Shown here piece by piece: positions 31,653 through 42,679 of a DNA stretch of 64,000 nt. Position 1 is the stretch's first letter; every line of letters starts with the position of its first letter. Below the pieces are notes generated by a model. The model made no database searches and had not been told where the DNA came from. It saw only the letters and a program-made list of their open reading frames with translations. The position numbers and the translations under genes were made by a program. Source of the DNA: Acanthosepion esculentum (Eukaryota > Mollusca > Cephalopoda > Sepiida > Sepiidae); NCBI GenBank assembly GCA_964036315.1, contig OZ038478.1, positions 139,199,860-139,263,859 on the forward strand, in the 5' to 3' direction.

Positions 31653-34600
31653 ATGGAAATGAAGATAGCCAGTTTGAATGTGAAGGGCTTGAGAGATCGA
31701 CGTAAGGCTGCCCGCCTGCGTCGGGATCTCTTGTCCTTCGGTGTAGATGTTGCTGCGATCGAAGAGACCCACTTTGTTTGCACTTCCGATGCGTGTGTGC
31801 TGGAGGATGACTTTGTCGTATATTCAGCATATGGGAACCGGATGGCCAGAGGAGTTTCTTTGTTAGTCAAACGTACTCTTGATACGAAGGTGGACCTTGT
31901 GCATACCGATGCCGAGGACAGGTTAATCGTGGCCGATATTGCCGTGAAAAGTGGTTCGTTTCGGGTCGTTGCGGTTTATGCGCCCAACGACCGGGAGTAG
32001 CGGTGTTCTTTTTTTTCGGCGGTTAGGGCCGTTCCTAGTCGATTCTTCTAATGGGGGACTGGAATGCCGTCCTGGACCCCAAGTTAGACAGGTGGCGGGG
32101 CGCTAGCGGAAGAAGGGGCGATCGTAGCCTGGTCGATCTGATTGGCGATTATGATCTCGTCGATAGATACCGGGTCGCTCATCCCAGTGGGAAAATGTGG
32201 ACGTGGGCTCATAGCTGGCCGTCTGACAAGGTAGTTAGCTACCTTGACAGAATGTTAGTTCTTAGAGCCGACATAGACCTGTTAGATTGTCTCACGTTCC
32301 ACTGGGTAGGCTACACGGACCACAAACTCGTTTGTGCCCGTGTGGCGTTAGAACATAGGCCTAGAATGGCTGGTTACTGGAAGTTCAATCTGTCTTTACT
32401 GGACAGGCGGGACTTCCAGGAGCAGCTAATTAGATTAGTGCAGCGCGAGCTAGTGGGGGCGGTTATCGGGAATAGATGGTGGGAGAAAGTTAAGGATAGT
32501 ATTAGGTCTTTCACCACTGATTTCAGCAAACGGCTCGCTCTAGATAAAGCTGATAAGGTGAAGACACTTAAGGCTAATTTTTCCCGGGCGGAGGCTGGGG
32601 GATCCCCTAGAGATAGGCCTAGCTGGTGATCGATACATTCGTCACGTCAAAACCCCGGAGGGACGTACTCTGCGGTCGATTGACGGCATGTGCGAGGCGT
32701 TTCGGCAACATTTCGAGAGCCGCTTTACCAAGGAGCCTGGTCTCCGTGAGGAGGAGTTTCGCAGCTATTTGGCTGACTGAAGCGGCTATCTGCGAGGGAG
32801 AGATCACGGAGGGCGAAGTCTGCGAGGCACTGAAGAAGGTCGGCAGAGGCAAGTCGCCCGGTCTGGATGGTTTGCCCTATGAATTATACTTGAGGCTGTC
32901 GCACATCTTTGTCCCGATTTTGACAGCAGTATTCAACAACTGGTTTCGGTCGGGATCCATCCCCAATCGCATTTCCAGGGGTGTGATCGCTAAGTTGAAA
33001 AAGGGCAAGGGTGTTGGGGGAAAACTAGATGATTATAGGCCCATAACTCTGCTAAACACAGAGTTAAAGATTATGGCCAAGATCCTGCAGGAGCGTTTGC
33101 AGTCAGTTGCCGAGTCTCTGTTGGGACTTGAGCAGACTTGTTCTGTGAGGGGCCAAACAATTCAACCTGCATTTGATCCGCACGATCATAGAGGGCGTAA
33201 AAGACGACGAAGAAGCCGCGCTGATCAATTTGGATCAGTCCAAGGCATTTGATAGGGTCGACCATCGCTACCTTGCTACTGTACTGCAGGCCGCCGGATT
33301 CGCACCCTCTTCTGCCGCTGGATTAGCCTCCTGTATCGCTCCCCCAGTGCTGTGGTACAGGTGAACGGAAAGTTGTCGGGCGCTTTTGTTCTGTCGAGGT
33401 CGGTTCGTCAGGGTTGTCCGCTGTCGCCTCTCCTTTATGCTTTGGCGTTCGAGCCTCTCCTGCGCCGGCTGAAGGACGAGGCGTGCAGTCCGGCCCTACG
33501 CGGAGGATCTCGAGCCAGTGTTTCCGCGTACGCCGATGATGTATCTGCTTTCGTGTCGTCCCTTAACGACATTGAGGCGGTACAGAAGGCGCTTGATCGG
33601 TACGAGAAGGTGACAGGGGCCAAGATAAACTGCGACAAGTCATCCGGCTGGAAGGGGCGCGATCTTCCAGGCCGCTTCGGTTGGACGGACGGTCCTGTCC
33701 GCATTCTTGGAGTGTGGTTTGGACCCGACCTCCAGCTGAAGATGAATTGGTCTGAAGTACTAGCAGAGGTCGTTTCTGCCGGTAAGACTTGGAATCGACG
33801 GAGGTTGTCCGTAAAGGGCAGGGCGGAGGTGTGTGTTACATACATTTTCCCCCTGATTCTTTATCGATTGTCAGTACTTCCTCTCTGTAAGGCCCAGAAG
33901 AAGGCGCTCGAGCAAGCACTATCCTCCATTTTATGGAGGGGACGCGCGAACAGGGTCGACAGACGAGTCTGCACTAAACGTCCGTGTCATGGGGGGCTGG
34001 GAATGCCACACTTGAAGAGTCACATCCGTGCTTCTCGGTTGGCTTTCCTACGCCGCGCATTGACTAGAGGAGATCCGATTCTGGAGGGGATTGTTAGGGA
34101 CACCTTCCCTAGCCTTACCATCAATCCCCCCATCTCGAAGGTTGAGCGCCATTGTAAGACTCGAGATGAATCGCTTTTCCTCAGCGAGTGTCGGTCAGCC
34201 TTGAGGGCTATTCCGCGGTCCAGTGACCTTTCACTGCCTAGGAAGGTCTTCTATCGGGGATTAGTGGAGGGTCGCGCGAAGGATCCTCTACGTGATACGC
34301 TCGACTGTTCGGAGGAGGAGTATCGCTCCTACTGGTCTTGGGCGCCAGCGGCGGATTATCTCAGTAACCCTGAGTTTTCACTTACCTGTCGATTGGCTCG
34401 GAATCGGCTGTTTCTCAACGACAAGGCTTTCATATGGGGCTTCGCGGATTTGCCAGACTGTGAACGGTGTGGCCTTGGATTAGAAGAAACGGCTTCGCAC
34501 GCCTTCTACCATTGCCCCCGGGTCCGCCCCTTATGGGACCATGTCGGCGAGCTGACGGCTCGTCTCGCTCCCGAAGAACTCGTGTCCATTGATCGCGCTA

Positions 34601-34884
34601 ACGCGTGTGACAATGTGTCGCCCCCGTATTCCGTGGTGAAACGAATGGTGTTTCTAACGCTGCTAGCCACGGCTCGAATGGTGATATGGACGACGCGAAT
34701 GGAGGAAGTCTTGCGAGGCAATAGACTTTCGCATCAGGATCTAATCCGATACTTTGAGCATCAGCTCAAGAGGAAGATTAGAACTGATAGAAAACGATTG
34801 CATTCGATAGTCTTCAGCGAAAGATGGGTAAAAGAGGCTAGCTTGGTTCGTTTGAACGGGGTTAGCCTTGATTTTCTTTTCTAG
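31653..34884 (+). pseudogene. LINE ORF2: endonuclease-reverse transcriptase, frameshifted
   Basis: ATG at 31653 opens an apurinic-type endonuclease: ASLNVKGLRDRRKAARLRR, AIEETHF with the catalytic Glu, VYAPNDRE, then after a frameshift MGDWNAVLDP and TDHKLV (the SDH-like motif). Reverse transcriptase follows with KSPGLDGLPYELY, DDYRPITLLNTELKIMAK, LINLDQSKAFDRVDH (motif A), SVRQGCPLSPLLYAL and YADDV (33529-33543). The C-terminal zinc motif CERCGLGLEETASHAFYHC (34459-34515) has the form CX2CX9HX4C. Stop at 34884. Frame changes are needed near 31998, 32625, 32776, 33170 and 33290. From about 32640 to 32778 the correct frame reads RYIRHVKTPEGRTLRS and not the frame open from 32626. All catalytic motifs remain readable. 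Confidence 0.88.
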
Positions 34885-35555
34885 GTCAACCAAAGTCACA
34901 TCGGGGTGGTTTCCTGTGGAACCCTCCCCTCGGTTAGGTTAGACAAGCTTATGTGTACCTAGCTAATATGAGTAAGTGTTGTTCCCGGCCTGCTTCCCGG
35001 CCATCATTTTAGTTATGATCCAAGTCGAGATTCCCAACCTCCCTAGTTTGTTTTGGCCTCCTTTTCATCTCAACTGGATCAGCCTTTTACTTCCCCATGT
35101 CCAAGTTATTTTATCTCTTTCCCACTCCCTTAGCGAGAGTGCTTCTTGATTTTGTCCTCTGGGCAGAATACAGCGGCCTCTCTATTTTGAGGGTTGGACA
35201 GGCCCTACTAACATAAATTATGTTTAGTTCAAAAATTTGTTGAAATTTAGTTTGTTATGGGGTTCATCTCCCTCCCCTTTCATCTGTTCATGATTATATT
35301 TTTATGTACTTTTATTATCATCAAATTGTTATGGTGTGGGGCGCGTTTTTTAGGTTCCTCTGGTGTGGATGTGGTATTATGGTGGATGAAGGTTGAATGG
35401 CGACGGATGAGTTCTTGTGGTGAATGGGATAATTGTAATGTATGAATGGGTCGCGAATCTGATTAGCTAGGTATAGGATAGTAAGCAATGACCAGCCTTT
35501 ACCCTCCCCTTTTTAGGCCTTGTGCCACAATTTGTATTTTATACAAATAAATCTT
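34885..35555 (+). other. LINE 3' UTR
   Basis: About 670 bp without a supported gene, GC-rich at first and AT-rich later. It ends TTTTATACAAATAAATCTTGA (split here as TTTTATACA and AATAAATCTTGA) directly at the duplication, with AATAAA nine bases before the end and no A-tract. Confidence 0.75.
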
Positions 35556-35749
35556 GAGGCGAATCAAGAGATTCAACTAGAGACTCTACCCGACTGCGAC
35601 TTAGTCAACACATTCTGCATGAACGGTCTTCCCAGGAATATACAAAAGACTATATGTAAATATTGTGTACACTTTCTTGTTTCAATACATTTTGTTCTAA
35701 GTACATTTTGTGTTGCATTATTATTCCATGCATTAGTCAAGTTTCAACA

Positions 35750-36422
35750 ATGGCGACGAAGTAGAAAGAACCATACGGGAAAAAAAGAATTAATAATTGA
35801 GAGTTTTCAACAATTGGGACAAGTCATTGAAGAACCCAGGCTGAAAAAAAATTATTAGTTAAAAGTCGAACAGTTAACGTAACGACGAAGGATTCTGAAC
35901 TTCTGGATATGTAGAACTCGTTAAAAGACGACTAAGCATAAAGGAACGTTCACTCAGAAAAATTTGAAATGTGTCGTAAACGAATAACGGTGATTTTAAA
36001 TTGAAAAAATTATCTACAACGAGACACCCGCTAAAAAGAAAAAAAACTGGCTGAGTACAAAACATGCATGGATTTAAAAGGCGCACAAATACACCGTGTC
36101 GACTTTGAAAGGTAACGAACTTTAAAAAATTATTTTCTTTGTTTGTTCAACAATATAGTGACGAATTACCGCTGATAAAAAGTTTTCATTGAAATACGCG
36201 AACAGAAGTCGAAAACGGAAAAAAAAGTCCGACGGTCTCTGTTCACAAAAAAAAAAAAAAAAAAAAAAATACCAAAGTTGATTATCACGGGCGTGAATGT
36301 AAAAGCAAGACATAAAATTAAAAAGTCGTACGTTGTTTCGATTTTCTGGTCAGCTTATATTATATCCGTGGATACACAAATTAAAAGTATATTCTTTGTT
36401 GCATGAACGCTATCAGCTAAAG
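35750..36422 (+). promoter_or_regulatory. Gypsy-2 leader with primer-binding site
   Basis: TGGCGACGAAG begins at 35751, two bases after the LTR, and matches the Gypsy-1 primer site. The next conserved block, CATACGGGA (35773), is also shared with Gypsy-1. The remaining 0.6 kb of leader is A-rich, including an A-tract of about 27 bp at 36248-36274, and has no supported gene. The triplicated hairpin units of Gypsy-1 are not evident here. Confidence 0.75.
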
Positions 36423-37350
36423 ATGGATGAATTATCCAAAATCATATCTGAATTATTCAAATCCCAGCAGTTGAGTCAGCAACGTCAGCATGAACAGTTT
36501 GCCTTATTAATAAGGGAACAACAGATAGCACAGCAAAAATATCAAGAACAGCAAGAGGAAAGACTTTTAGAAATTCAAAAGTTAACACTGGAGAAATTAA
36601 ACAACTATCAGGCAAATGAGGGAAATTCTTCATATTTTAATAACATCATATTTAATTCGCTGGAAACTTTCAACTATGTGCCAGACGAAGAAAAAACGTT
36701 TGAAGGGTACTTTAAACGATATGAAGATATTTTCTACTCAGACTGTGATAACTGGTCGAATTCAAGAAAAGTCAGTCTATTACTAAGAAATCTAGGTACA
36801 GCAGAACATAGCAAATTTGTAGATTTTATTCTACCGAGAAAAACAACTGAATTGGAATTCTCGGAAACAGTGAAATTGCTAAAAGAGCTGTTTGGAGCAA
36901 ATATGTCTCTTTGGCATAAGCGATGGTTATGCATGAATGTCTCTAAATCCGACGATCAGGATTACTTAACATATGCATCTATAGTGAATAGACATTGTGA
37001 CAATTTCAGATTGGCAGAGATTACGGTTGAAGAATTCAAGTGTTTAATTTTTGCTCAAGGAATGGTATCCAGTAAGAGTGCCGAAATAAGACCTAGAGTT
37101 TTGTCTAAATCGAATCTGAACAAAATCTTACCCTGCAAAAGTTAGCAGAGGAGTGTCAACGGGCCGGAAGTTTAAAGAAAGAGTCTCAAAAAATCGAAGA
37201 AGCTGTCATTGCTTATATTAAAAAAAATAAAAAAAACAGTCAAATTACCCATCAGCAAAAAATTGGAGTAAAAATTCGGCGTATTTTAAAAATAGACAAG
37301 AAAAATTAAATAAAAAGAACGAGGATGGAAAAAAGGTTCCACCATATAAT
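36423..37350 (+). pseudogene. Gypsy-2 gag pseudogene
   Basis: ATG at 36423 (MDELSKIISELFKSQQ) is chosen over the in-frame upstream extension because the same position and Gln-rich coiled-coil start are seen in Gypsy-1. A capsid-like region has KTFEGYFKRYEDIF, GTAEHSKFVDFILPRK and ELFGANMSLWHKRW. The frame is lost near 37130, continues in another frame with LAEECQRAGSLKKES, and then shifts again before the knuckles at 37351. The role is particle formation, as for other Gypsy gag proteins. Confidence 0.82.
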
Positions 37351-40218
37351 TGCAGACGTTGTAACGAAAGACACTGGGAGGTAAATTGCCCATATAGAAA
37401 TAAGAAATGTTTCGTGTGCCACAAGAATGGTCACAAAGGATCGTGTTGTAAAACGAAAAAATTCAATAGCCGAATTAGACAAACAAATTCGAATATCAAA
37501 TCAGATAGAGATTTGAGGAAATATGTGACGACTGAAATATTTAAAAAGAATATCAAATTTCAACTCAATTTGGGGTCAGATTTAACAATAATGAACTATA
37601 AAACATGGAAAATTTTAAAAAGGCCTACAATAATGAAGTCAACGAAACTCGCTCGAACGGTAACTGGAAAGGAAATTAACTTCGAAGGCGAGGTTGTACT
37701 TCCCATGAAATTGAACGGGATCGTAAAAAAATAAAAGTTTTAATTCTGAAAAATGGAGAAAACTTGATAGGTACAGATTTTATTGAAACATTCGAATTGT
37801 GGGATAAACCGTTAAACTCATTCTGCAGAAAAGTAGAAAGTAATACGCAAACAAGACAGGACATTAAAGATGAATTAAAGAAAAAGTTTCCGGAAACCTT
37901 CACACCTGGTCTTGGAAGATGTAACAAGTTTGAAGCTAAATTTGAATTAAAGGAAAATACTATGCCAATTTTTAAAAAGAAACGTAACGTGCCTTTCGCA
38001 AGTGTAGAGAAAATTAACGAAGAACTTCATAGGCTGGAAAAAATGGGAATTATTTCGAAAGTAGAATCTAATTCATGGGCTGCGCCGATTGTGTGCATAA
38101 AAAAGAAATCAAACCAAATCAGAGTCTGCGTTGATTTTTTGACAGGGTTGAACTCGGTAATTAAGGACTACCATTACCCGTTACCGAGTCTGGAGGAGAT
38201 TTTTAACAAGCTAAATGGCGGAGTGATATTTTCAAAAATCGACTTATCAGATGCCTATCTCCAAATTCACGTCGAAGAGGAATGTTCGAAGTTACTAGGG
38301 ATAAACACGCATAGAGGTTGATTCAAGTACAACAGGCTTCCTTTTGCTATTAAAGTGGCACCAGCCATTTTTCAACAAGCTATGGACGTCATGTTGAATG
38401 ATTTAGACTTTTCGTGTGCCTAATTAGATGACATCATAGTAAGGAGGGCAAACGTCGACGAACATTGAGAGCACCTCAATCAAGTATTTAAAAAGATTCA
38501 GGACTTTGGATTTAAAGTCAAAGAATCAAAGTGCGAATTTGGTTTGGAGGGAATTAAGTATTTAGGTCACATAATCAACAAAAATGGCAGATTTCCAGAT
38601 CCGGAAAGGTCCATTGCGATTAGAGACATACCGACGCCCACTAATGTGGCGACGCTACAGAGTTTTCTGGGGCTCGCAAACTATTATCAAGCTTTCATTA
38701 AAGGAATGTACAATCTAAGAGCTCCGTTGAATGAACTACTAAAAAAAGACAAGGCATGGGAATGGACGGTAGAATGTCAGAAAGCTTTTGATGAAATAAA
38801 GAAAATGCTTACGTCCGACCTCTTTTTAACCCATTACAATCCAAAACTTGATATTGTAGTGGCAAGTGACGCTAGTTCATACGGGGTAGGAGCGTGTATT
38901 CAACACATAATGCCAGATGGTTCTAGAAAACCAATTGCACATGCTTCGAGAGCGTTACTCTCAGGAGAACGAAGTTACTCACAGATAGAAAAAGCGGAGC
39001 TGAGTATCATTTTTGCCATAACAAAATTTCATAGATACATCTACGGCAGACATTTTATGTTAGAAACGGATCATAAACCTCTGATCACTATTTTTGGTTC
39101 AAAGAAAGGGTTACCTGTTTATACGGCAAATCGACTGTTAAGATGGGGAACCATTCTTCTCAATTATGATTTTCATATAAAGCACCTATAATCCAAAAAT
39201 ATAATTCATGCGGATACTTTATCAAGACTCGTACCGAGTCAAGAAGAAAGATTAGAATAATCAATTATTGCAAATATCAGAGCAGATTATGAGGTGAAAA
39301 GCATGGTAAACAACATTGTAAGAGAGCTACAGGTTACATCAAAGGAAATCAAAAAAGAAGCTGAAAGCGATCATTCCATTTTAGAAATAAAAAGCAAAAT
39401 GGTAGCAAATGACCAAAAAGTGCAGGAGATTTGTTCAATATGTGACGGAATTTTATTATATGGTGAGAGAGTAGTAGTACCAAAAAAGTTGCAGAAAAGA
39501 ATCCTACGGGACTTTCATATGGGTCACCCGGGGATTAATAGAACAAAAAGCTTAATGCGAAGCTTTGTATATTGGAAAGGAATGGATGTGGATATCGAAA
39601 ACATGGTTCATCGTTGTAAAGGGTGTGCGTTAGCAGCTAAGGCACCAACTATAGTACACAAACCATGGCCCAAGACGGATCATCCGTGGACAAGATTACA
39701 TTGATTTTGCTGGTCCAGTAGAAGATTATTACTACTTAATAGTGGTAGATAGTTTTACAAAATGGCCGGAAGTACTACGCTGCAAAAAGCCTACGTCCAA
39801 TACCACAACAACTTTTTTGCATGAACTATTTACACGGTTCGGTGTGCCAGAGTGTATTGTGAGTGACAATGGTACACAATTCACTTCTGAAGAATTTAAG
39901 GAATTTTGTGAGTTACATCAAATTAACCACATAACGACGCCGCCGTATCATCCGAGATCCAATGGACTCGCAGAAAGATTTGTCGATACGTTAAAGCGCG
40001 CTCTGAAGAAAGCCTCAGGAGTTCCAACGGAAAAGGCGCTTCAGCAATTCCTACAAGTATACAGAATCACGCCAAACCAGAAAACACAATCAAACATGGC
40101 ACCAGCTGAACTAAAGATCGCTAGGAAAATTAAGTCAGTGTTTGACAAGCTTTTGCCAGGAAAAAATAGAGTAAAGAATATTATGTATACAGCTAGAAAA
40201 AGATACACCGCCGATTGA
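37351..40218 (+). pseudogene. Gypsy-2 nucleocapsid knuckles and pol, with catalytic defects
   Basis: Two knuckles, CRRCNERHWEVNC and CFVCHKNGHKGSC, are intact. The protease active site reads LNLGSD (37564-37581) where LDTGSD is expected, so its catalytic Asp is Asn. Reverse transcriptase has KIDLSDAYLQIHVEEE, a TGA at about 38319 and, at 38421, TAA in place of the Tyr codon of YLDD. RNase H retains VASDASSYGVGACI and ETDHKP. The integrase has a zinc domain (HMGHPG...CKGC), a short deletion at about 39704 around the first catalytic Asp, then SDNGTQF and SNGLAERF with D-x35-E spacing. Further stops lie near 38466, 39189 and 39258. Confidence 0.88.
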
Positions 40219-40320
40219 CATATACATATGAAGTATGCAAATGGGATCTACAAAGAAATAGCCATAATCATCATCCCATATAGGAAGCCAGTTTGAAATC
40301 CAAAAGGGATTCCAAGGCTT

Positions 40321-40599
40321 GGGAGGGGGGTGTTGTGGTAGGAACCACCTAATATGCATAGTGGAGTACCGACTATATAAATATGGTTGGTACCGGGAAG
40401 ACAGAGAGGCGAATAAAGAGATTCAACTAGAGACTCTGCCCGACTGCGACTTAGTCAACACATTCTCCAGGAACGGTCTTCCCAGGAATATACAAAAGAC
40501 TATATGTAAATATTGTGTACACGTTCTTGTTTCAATACATTTTGTTCTGAGTACATTTTGTGTTGCATTATTATTCCATGCATTAGTCAAGTTTCAACA
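40321..40599 (+). repeat. Gypsy-2 polypurine tract and 3' LTR
   Basis: GGGAGGGGGG (40321-40330) precedes the 269-bp LTR (40331-40599), which starts TGTTGTGGTAGGAACC and ends TTTCAACA. It contains TATAAATA at about 40376 and AATAAA at 40412-40417. It is the unbroken reference for the split 5' LTR. Confidence 0.93.
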
Positions 40600-41617
40600 T
40601 AAATGTAAGACCATTCATATGGCGGTATCGCAGTCTAGATATGGTTGTCCACGAAAAATAACTGCAACCTTAAGTAGTCCTCTAGTTCCACAAGACATGT
40701 CAAATCTTTCTTTGATCTCTGCTCTTCTCTAATGCTCCCTGGTCAATTTGGAATCAATATGCATACGTCTACAGTGCGCGGAAACCTGAACGATGCCGTT
40801 CTTCATGAAACAATGCCTACAACGAAGCCGTTCTTCTTGACAGAATGCCTAGAAATAGCCACTACTTATGAAAAACACAAACTCTGCTCAACCATACCAA
40901 AGTTAATATTAATAAGCTAGAAAGCTTCTGGCGAAAGGTCTTATGGTTGGATGAGACCAAACAAGTGCTTTTTTGGGAGGTAGTATAGGCGGTATGTCTG
41001 GTGAGCTCCTAATATAGATTTTGAAGAGAAGAATTTCGTTCTACCATTTAAACATCTGGTAGTAACAGTATCGTGATTAGGGGGTGCATTGCTGCAGCAG
41101 CAACAGAGAAAATAGTATGTACTGGCGGCAAAATGGTCTCTGCAAGAGACCAAGCAATTTTGAACAAAAGTATATTGCCATCGGTTTGAAAGTTGGATTT
41201 CAATTCTTGGAATAGCCTAGTCAGAGTCCTGATCTATATCCAATTGGAATCCTAGGATTCAACTTAAAGAAGGCAGTACATGCAAGAAATCCAAGTAATA
41301 TCAAACAATTGTGGGAGTTTTGCCAAGAAGAATAGTCAAAAATTGATGTTTACTATTGTCAGAGACTTCTTAAAACTTTTAGAAAATGACTGGCCGACTT
41401 CGTGCCCTCAAAAGAAGGATTCACCAAATATTAAATGTTTTAAGGTTCACTTATTTTTGCTCATGTTATTTGTTTTTATTCCGGCTTGAGAAAAAACATT
41501 GAAATTGTCGTAATTCGCTTAATCATGGTTTTTCTTAATGAATGTATAGTTTAATTAAGATTCGTTGATAATCTGAAAAAAAGACACAATTTTTCCTATT
41601 ATATTACTTTTGCGCAG

Positions 41618-41620
<3 letters not shown>

Positions 41621-41698
<78 letters not shown>

Positions 41699-41709
41699 TA
41701 CACACATAC

Positions 41710-41741
<32 letters not shown>

Positions 41742-41755
41742 TTATATATAGTTCA
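41621..41755. repeat. (TA)n tract flanking the Tc1-like element
   Basis: A (TA)n tract at 41621-41694, then GCATACACACATACA and further TA-rich repeats. It pairs with the tract at 28612-28685 on the other side of the Tc1-like element. Confidence 0.9.
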
Positions 41756-41759
41756 CAGA

Positions 41760-42110
41760 TTTTTTTATTGATTGTTGTAGGATGATGTTCCTTTTCTTAT
41801 TTTCCATATTTTTGGTGTGATTTGTTTATTGTTTATAATCACTCAGATATGTTTAGAAAGCATTACCATTTGTAAATGATGTTTCTGTACCTCGTTTCTT
41901 TGTTACCAGGGTCATTCAGTTACTCCTATGTATATTTTTCTCCGGTGTCTGATGATTTTACAGATGCTTGGTATATCACATTGTTCTGCAAACAGTCGCC
42001 GTTTTATGGACTTTCGTTCATTCATCTGCAGTTACACTTGTGTTGAATTTGTTCAGGTGGTTTGTTGATCATTTTCCTGTTGTGCTTATTTGTTTCATTC
42101 CTCAATAGAA
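41760..42110 (-). pseudogene. Penelope-like GIY-YIG fragment, copy 2
   Basis: On the minus strand KHNRKMINKPPEQIQHKCNC is followed, in broken frames, by NGDCLQNNVIYQASVKSSD, a YIGV-like segment and a remnant of the QRNEV region. The nucleotide sequence runs parallel to copy 1 at 18.96-19.44 kb, including the stretch around GGTCATTCAGTTACTCCTATG. It is more decayed than copy 1. Confidence 0.65.
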
Positions 42111-42679
42111 TTACATACGTTCGACTATCACCCGGTTCATACTCCTCCGAAATCTTTGAAGATAAATGGAATTTAATTTCTTTTAAGGGTTGAGTTTTCG
42201 AGGACTGTACATGCATGAAAGTACTATTCAATTACACGTAAAAGACCTGACAGTACTGACAAATATAATTCAAGAAAAAGGATTATACGAATACATGTAA
42301 TAAAAGTGGTTGTTAAAAACTTCGATAACGGGTTTTTGTTTAGTAATATTTACAATCATGCACGCAGAAGACACTTCTGCTTCTGGACACAAAGAAATCT
42401 TCAGGAAAATAGAAAAAGGAAGCCAGAAAAATGACTGTCAATTGTATGGCCTTTAGCAAGACGTGAGCTACGAACTGAAGAAGTCAAGGTACTAACATGG
42501 GCAGAAATATTGAAAACTAGACGTTTCTTTTCCCAAGAGGAACCGACGGCAACTTAATAGGAGAACTATTCAATTACTGAATGAGGTTTCAATGTAATAT
42601 ATTTAACGAATAGTTTCAGTTGCGATAAAGACTGAGAGAAATGACAGCCAGAAGGAGTTATGTACGATGATCTTTAATT
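42111..42679. other. No gene recognised
   Basis: AT-rich sequence with no recognised family. The 42.02-42.23 kb minus-strand open frame that overlaps its start belongs to the Penelope-like fragment only in its last 25 residues. Confidence 0.5.

Larger units (their letters stand above)
29266..35555 (+). mobile_element. Full-length two-ORF LINE (non-LTR retrotransposon), about 6.3 kb
   Basis: The element starts CCCCGAGAGTCTCTGTGG and ends ACAAATAAATCTTGA, and is flanked by an 8-bp duplication GAGGCGAA (29258-29265 and 35556-35563). It has a 5' UTR of about 400 bp, ORF1 with a zinc knuckle, a 44-bp gap, ORF2 with endonuclease, reverse transcriptase and a C-terminal zinc motif, and a 3' UTR of about 670 bp. 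There is no RNase H and no poly-A tail. The domain set favours a Tx1/L1-type clade over I or Nimb, but this is not settled. GC content is visibly higher than in the surroundings. ORF2 is broken. Confidence 0.92.
29183..35749 (+). repeat. Gypsy-2 5' LTR, split at 29265/35564
   Basis: The left piece of 83 bp contains the TATAAATA box (about 29228). The right piece of 186 bp ends TTTCAACA. The pieces sum to exactly 269 bp, the length of the 3' LTR. The break falls inside what is AATAAA in the 3' LTR (40412-40417), so the insertion hit the LTR polyadenylation signal. Confidence 0.92.
29183..40599 (+). mobile_element. Gypsy-2: complete Mag-like LTR retrotransposon with a LINE in its 5' LTR
   Basis: The LTRs are 269 bp (5' LTR in two pieces, 29183-29265 and 35564-35749; 3' LTR 40331-40599) and differ at about nine positions by eye. 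The target duplication TAAAT lies at 29178-29182 and 40600-40604. Without the LINE and one copy of its duplication the element is about 5.1 kb, normal for Mag-type Gypsy. The primer site TGGCGACGAAG (35751) and the purine tract (40321-40330) are in place. Gag and pol have numerous stops. Confidence 0.93.
29050..41480 (+). pseudogene. Tc1-like transposase, split by Gypsy-2
   Basis: The N-terminal part (29.05-29.18 kb) gives PRTKELP-like and INRIIEA-like segments in mixed frames, and the helix-turn-helix continues across the Gypsy insertion site. After the insertion (from 40600) come RYGCPRKIT (the GRPRK hinge), then VLWLDETK with the first catalytic Asp at 40950, RYVW, GGCIAAA, and SPDLYPIGIL at about 41228-41257. 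In the last motif the usual catalytic Glu (PIE) reads Gly. The tail LKKAVHARNPSNIKQLWEFC follows. Stops occur throughout. Tc1 transposase binds the inverted repeats and moves the element between TA sites; this copy is dead. Coding occupies only the two outer pieces of the given interval. Confidence 0.8.
28705..41620 (+). mobile_element. Tc1-like DNA transposon carrying nested insertions
   Basis: The 94-bp ends (28705-28798 and 41527-41620) are inverted repeats. The inner 36 bp match at about 33 positions (inner end ATTCATTAAGAAAAACC on the left, its complement on the right), and the outer tips share GCTGC(A/G)CAAAA-like sequence. Taking out Gypsy-2 and one copy of its duplication leaves about 1494 bp, a normal Tc1 size. 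The element carries a decayed transposase. It is flanked by TA-rich microsatellite on both sides, as expected of TA-target integration. Confidence 0.85.

Noticed and set aside
32626..32775. Open frame start at 32626 taken as the ORF2 continuation
   Set aside because: From 32640 to 32778 another frame gives the expected LINE sequence and ends at a frameshift; the open frame is correct only after about 32776.
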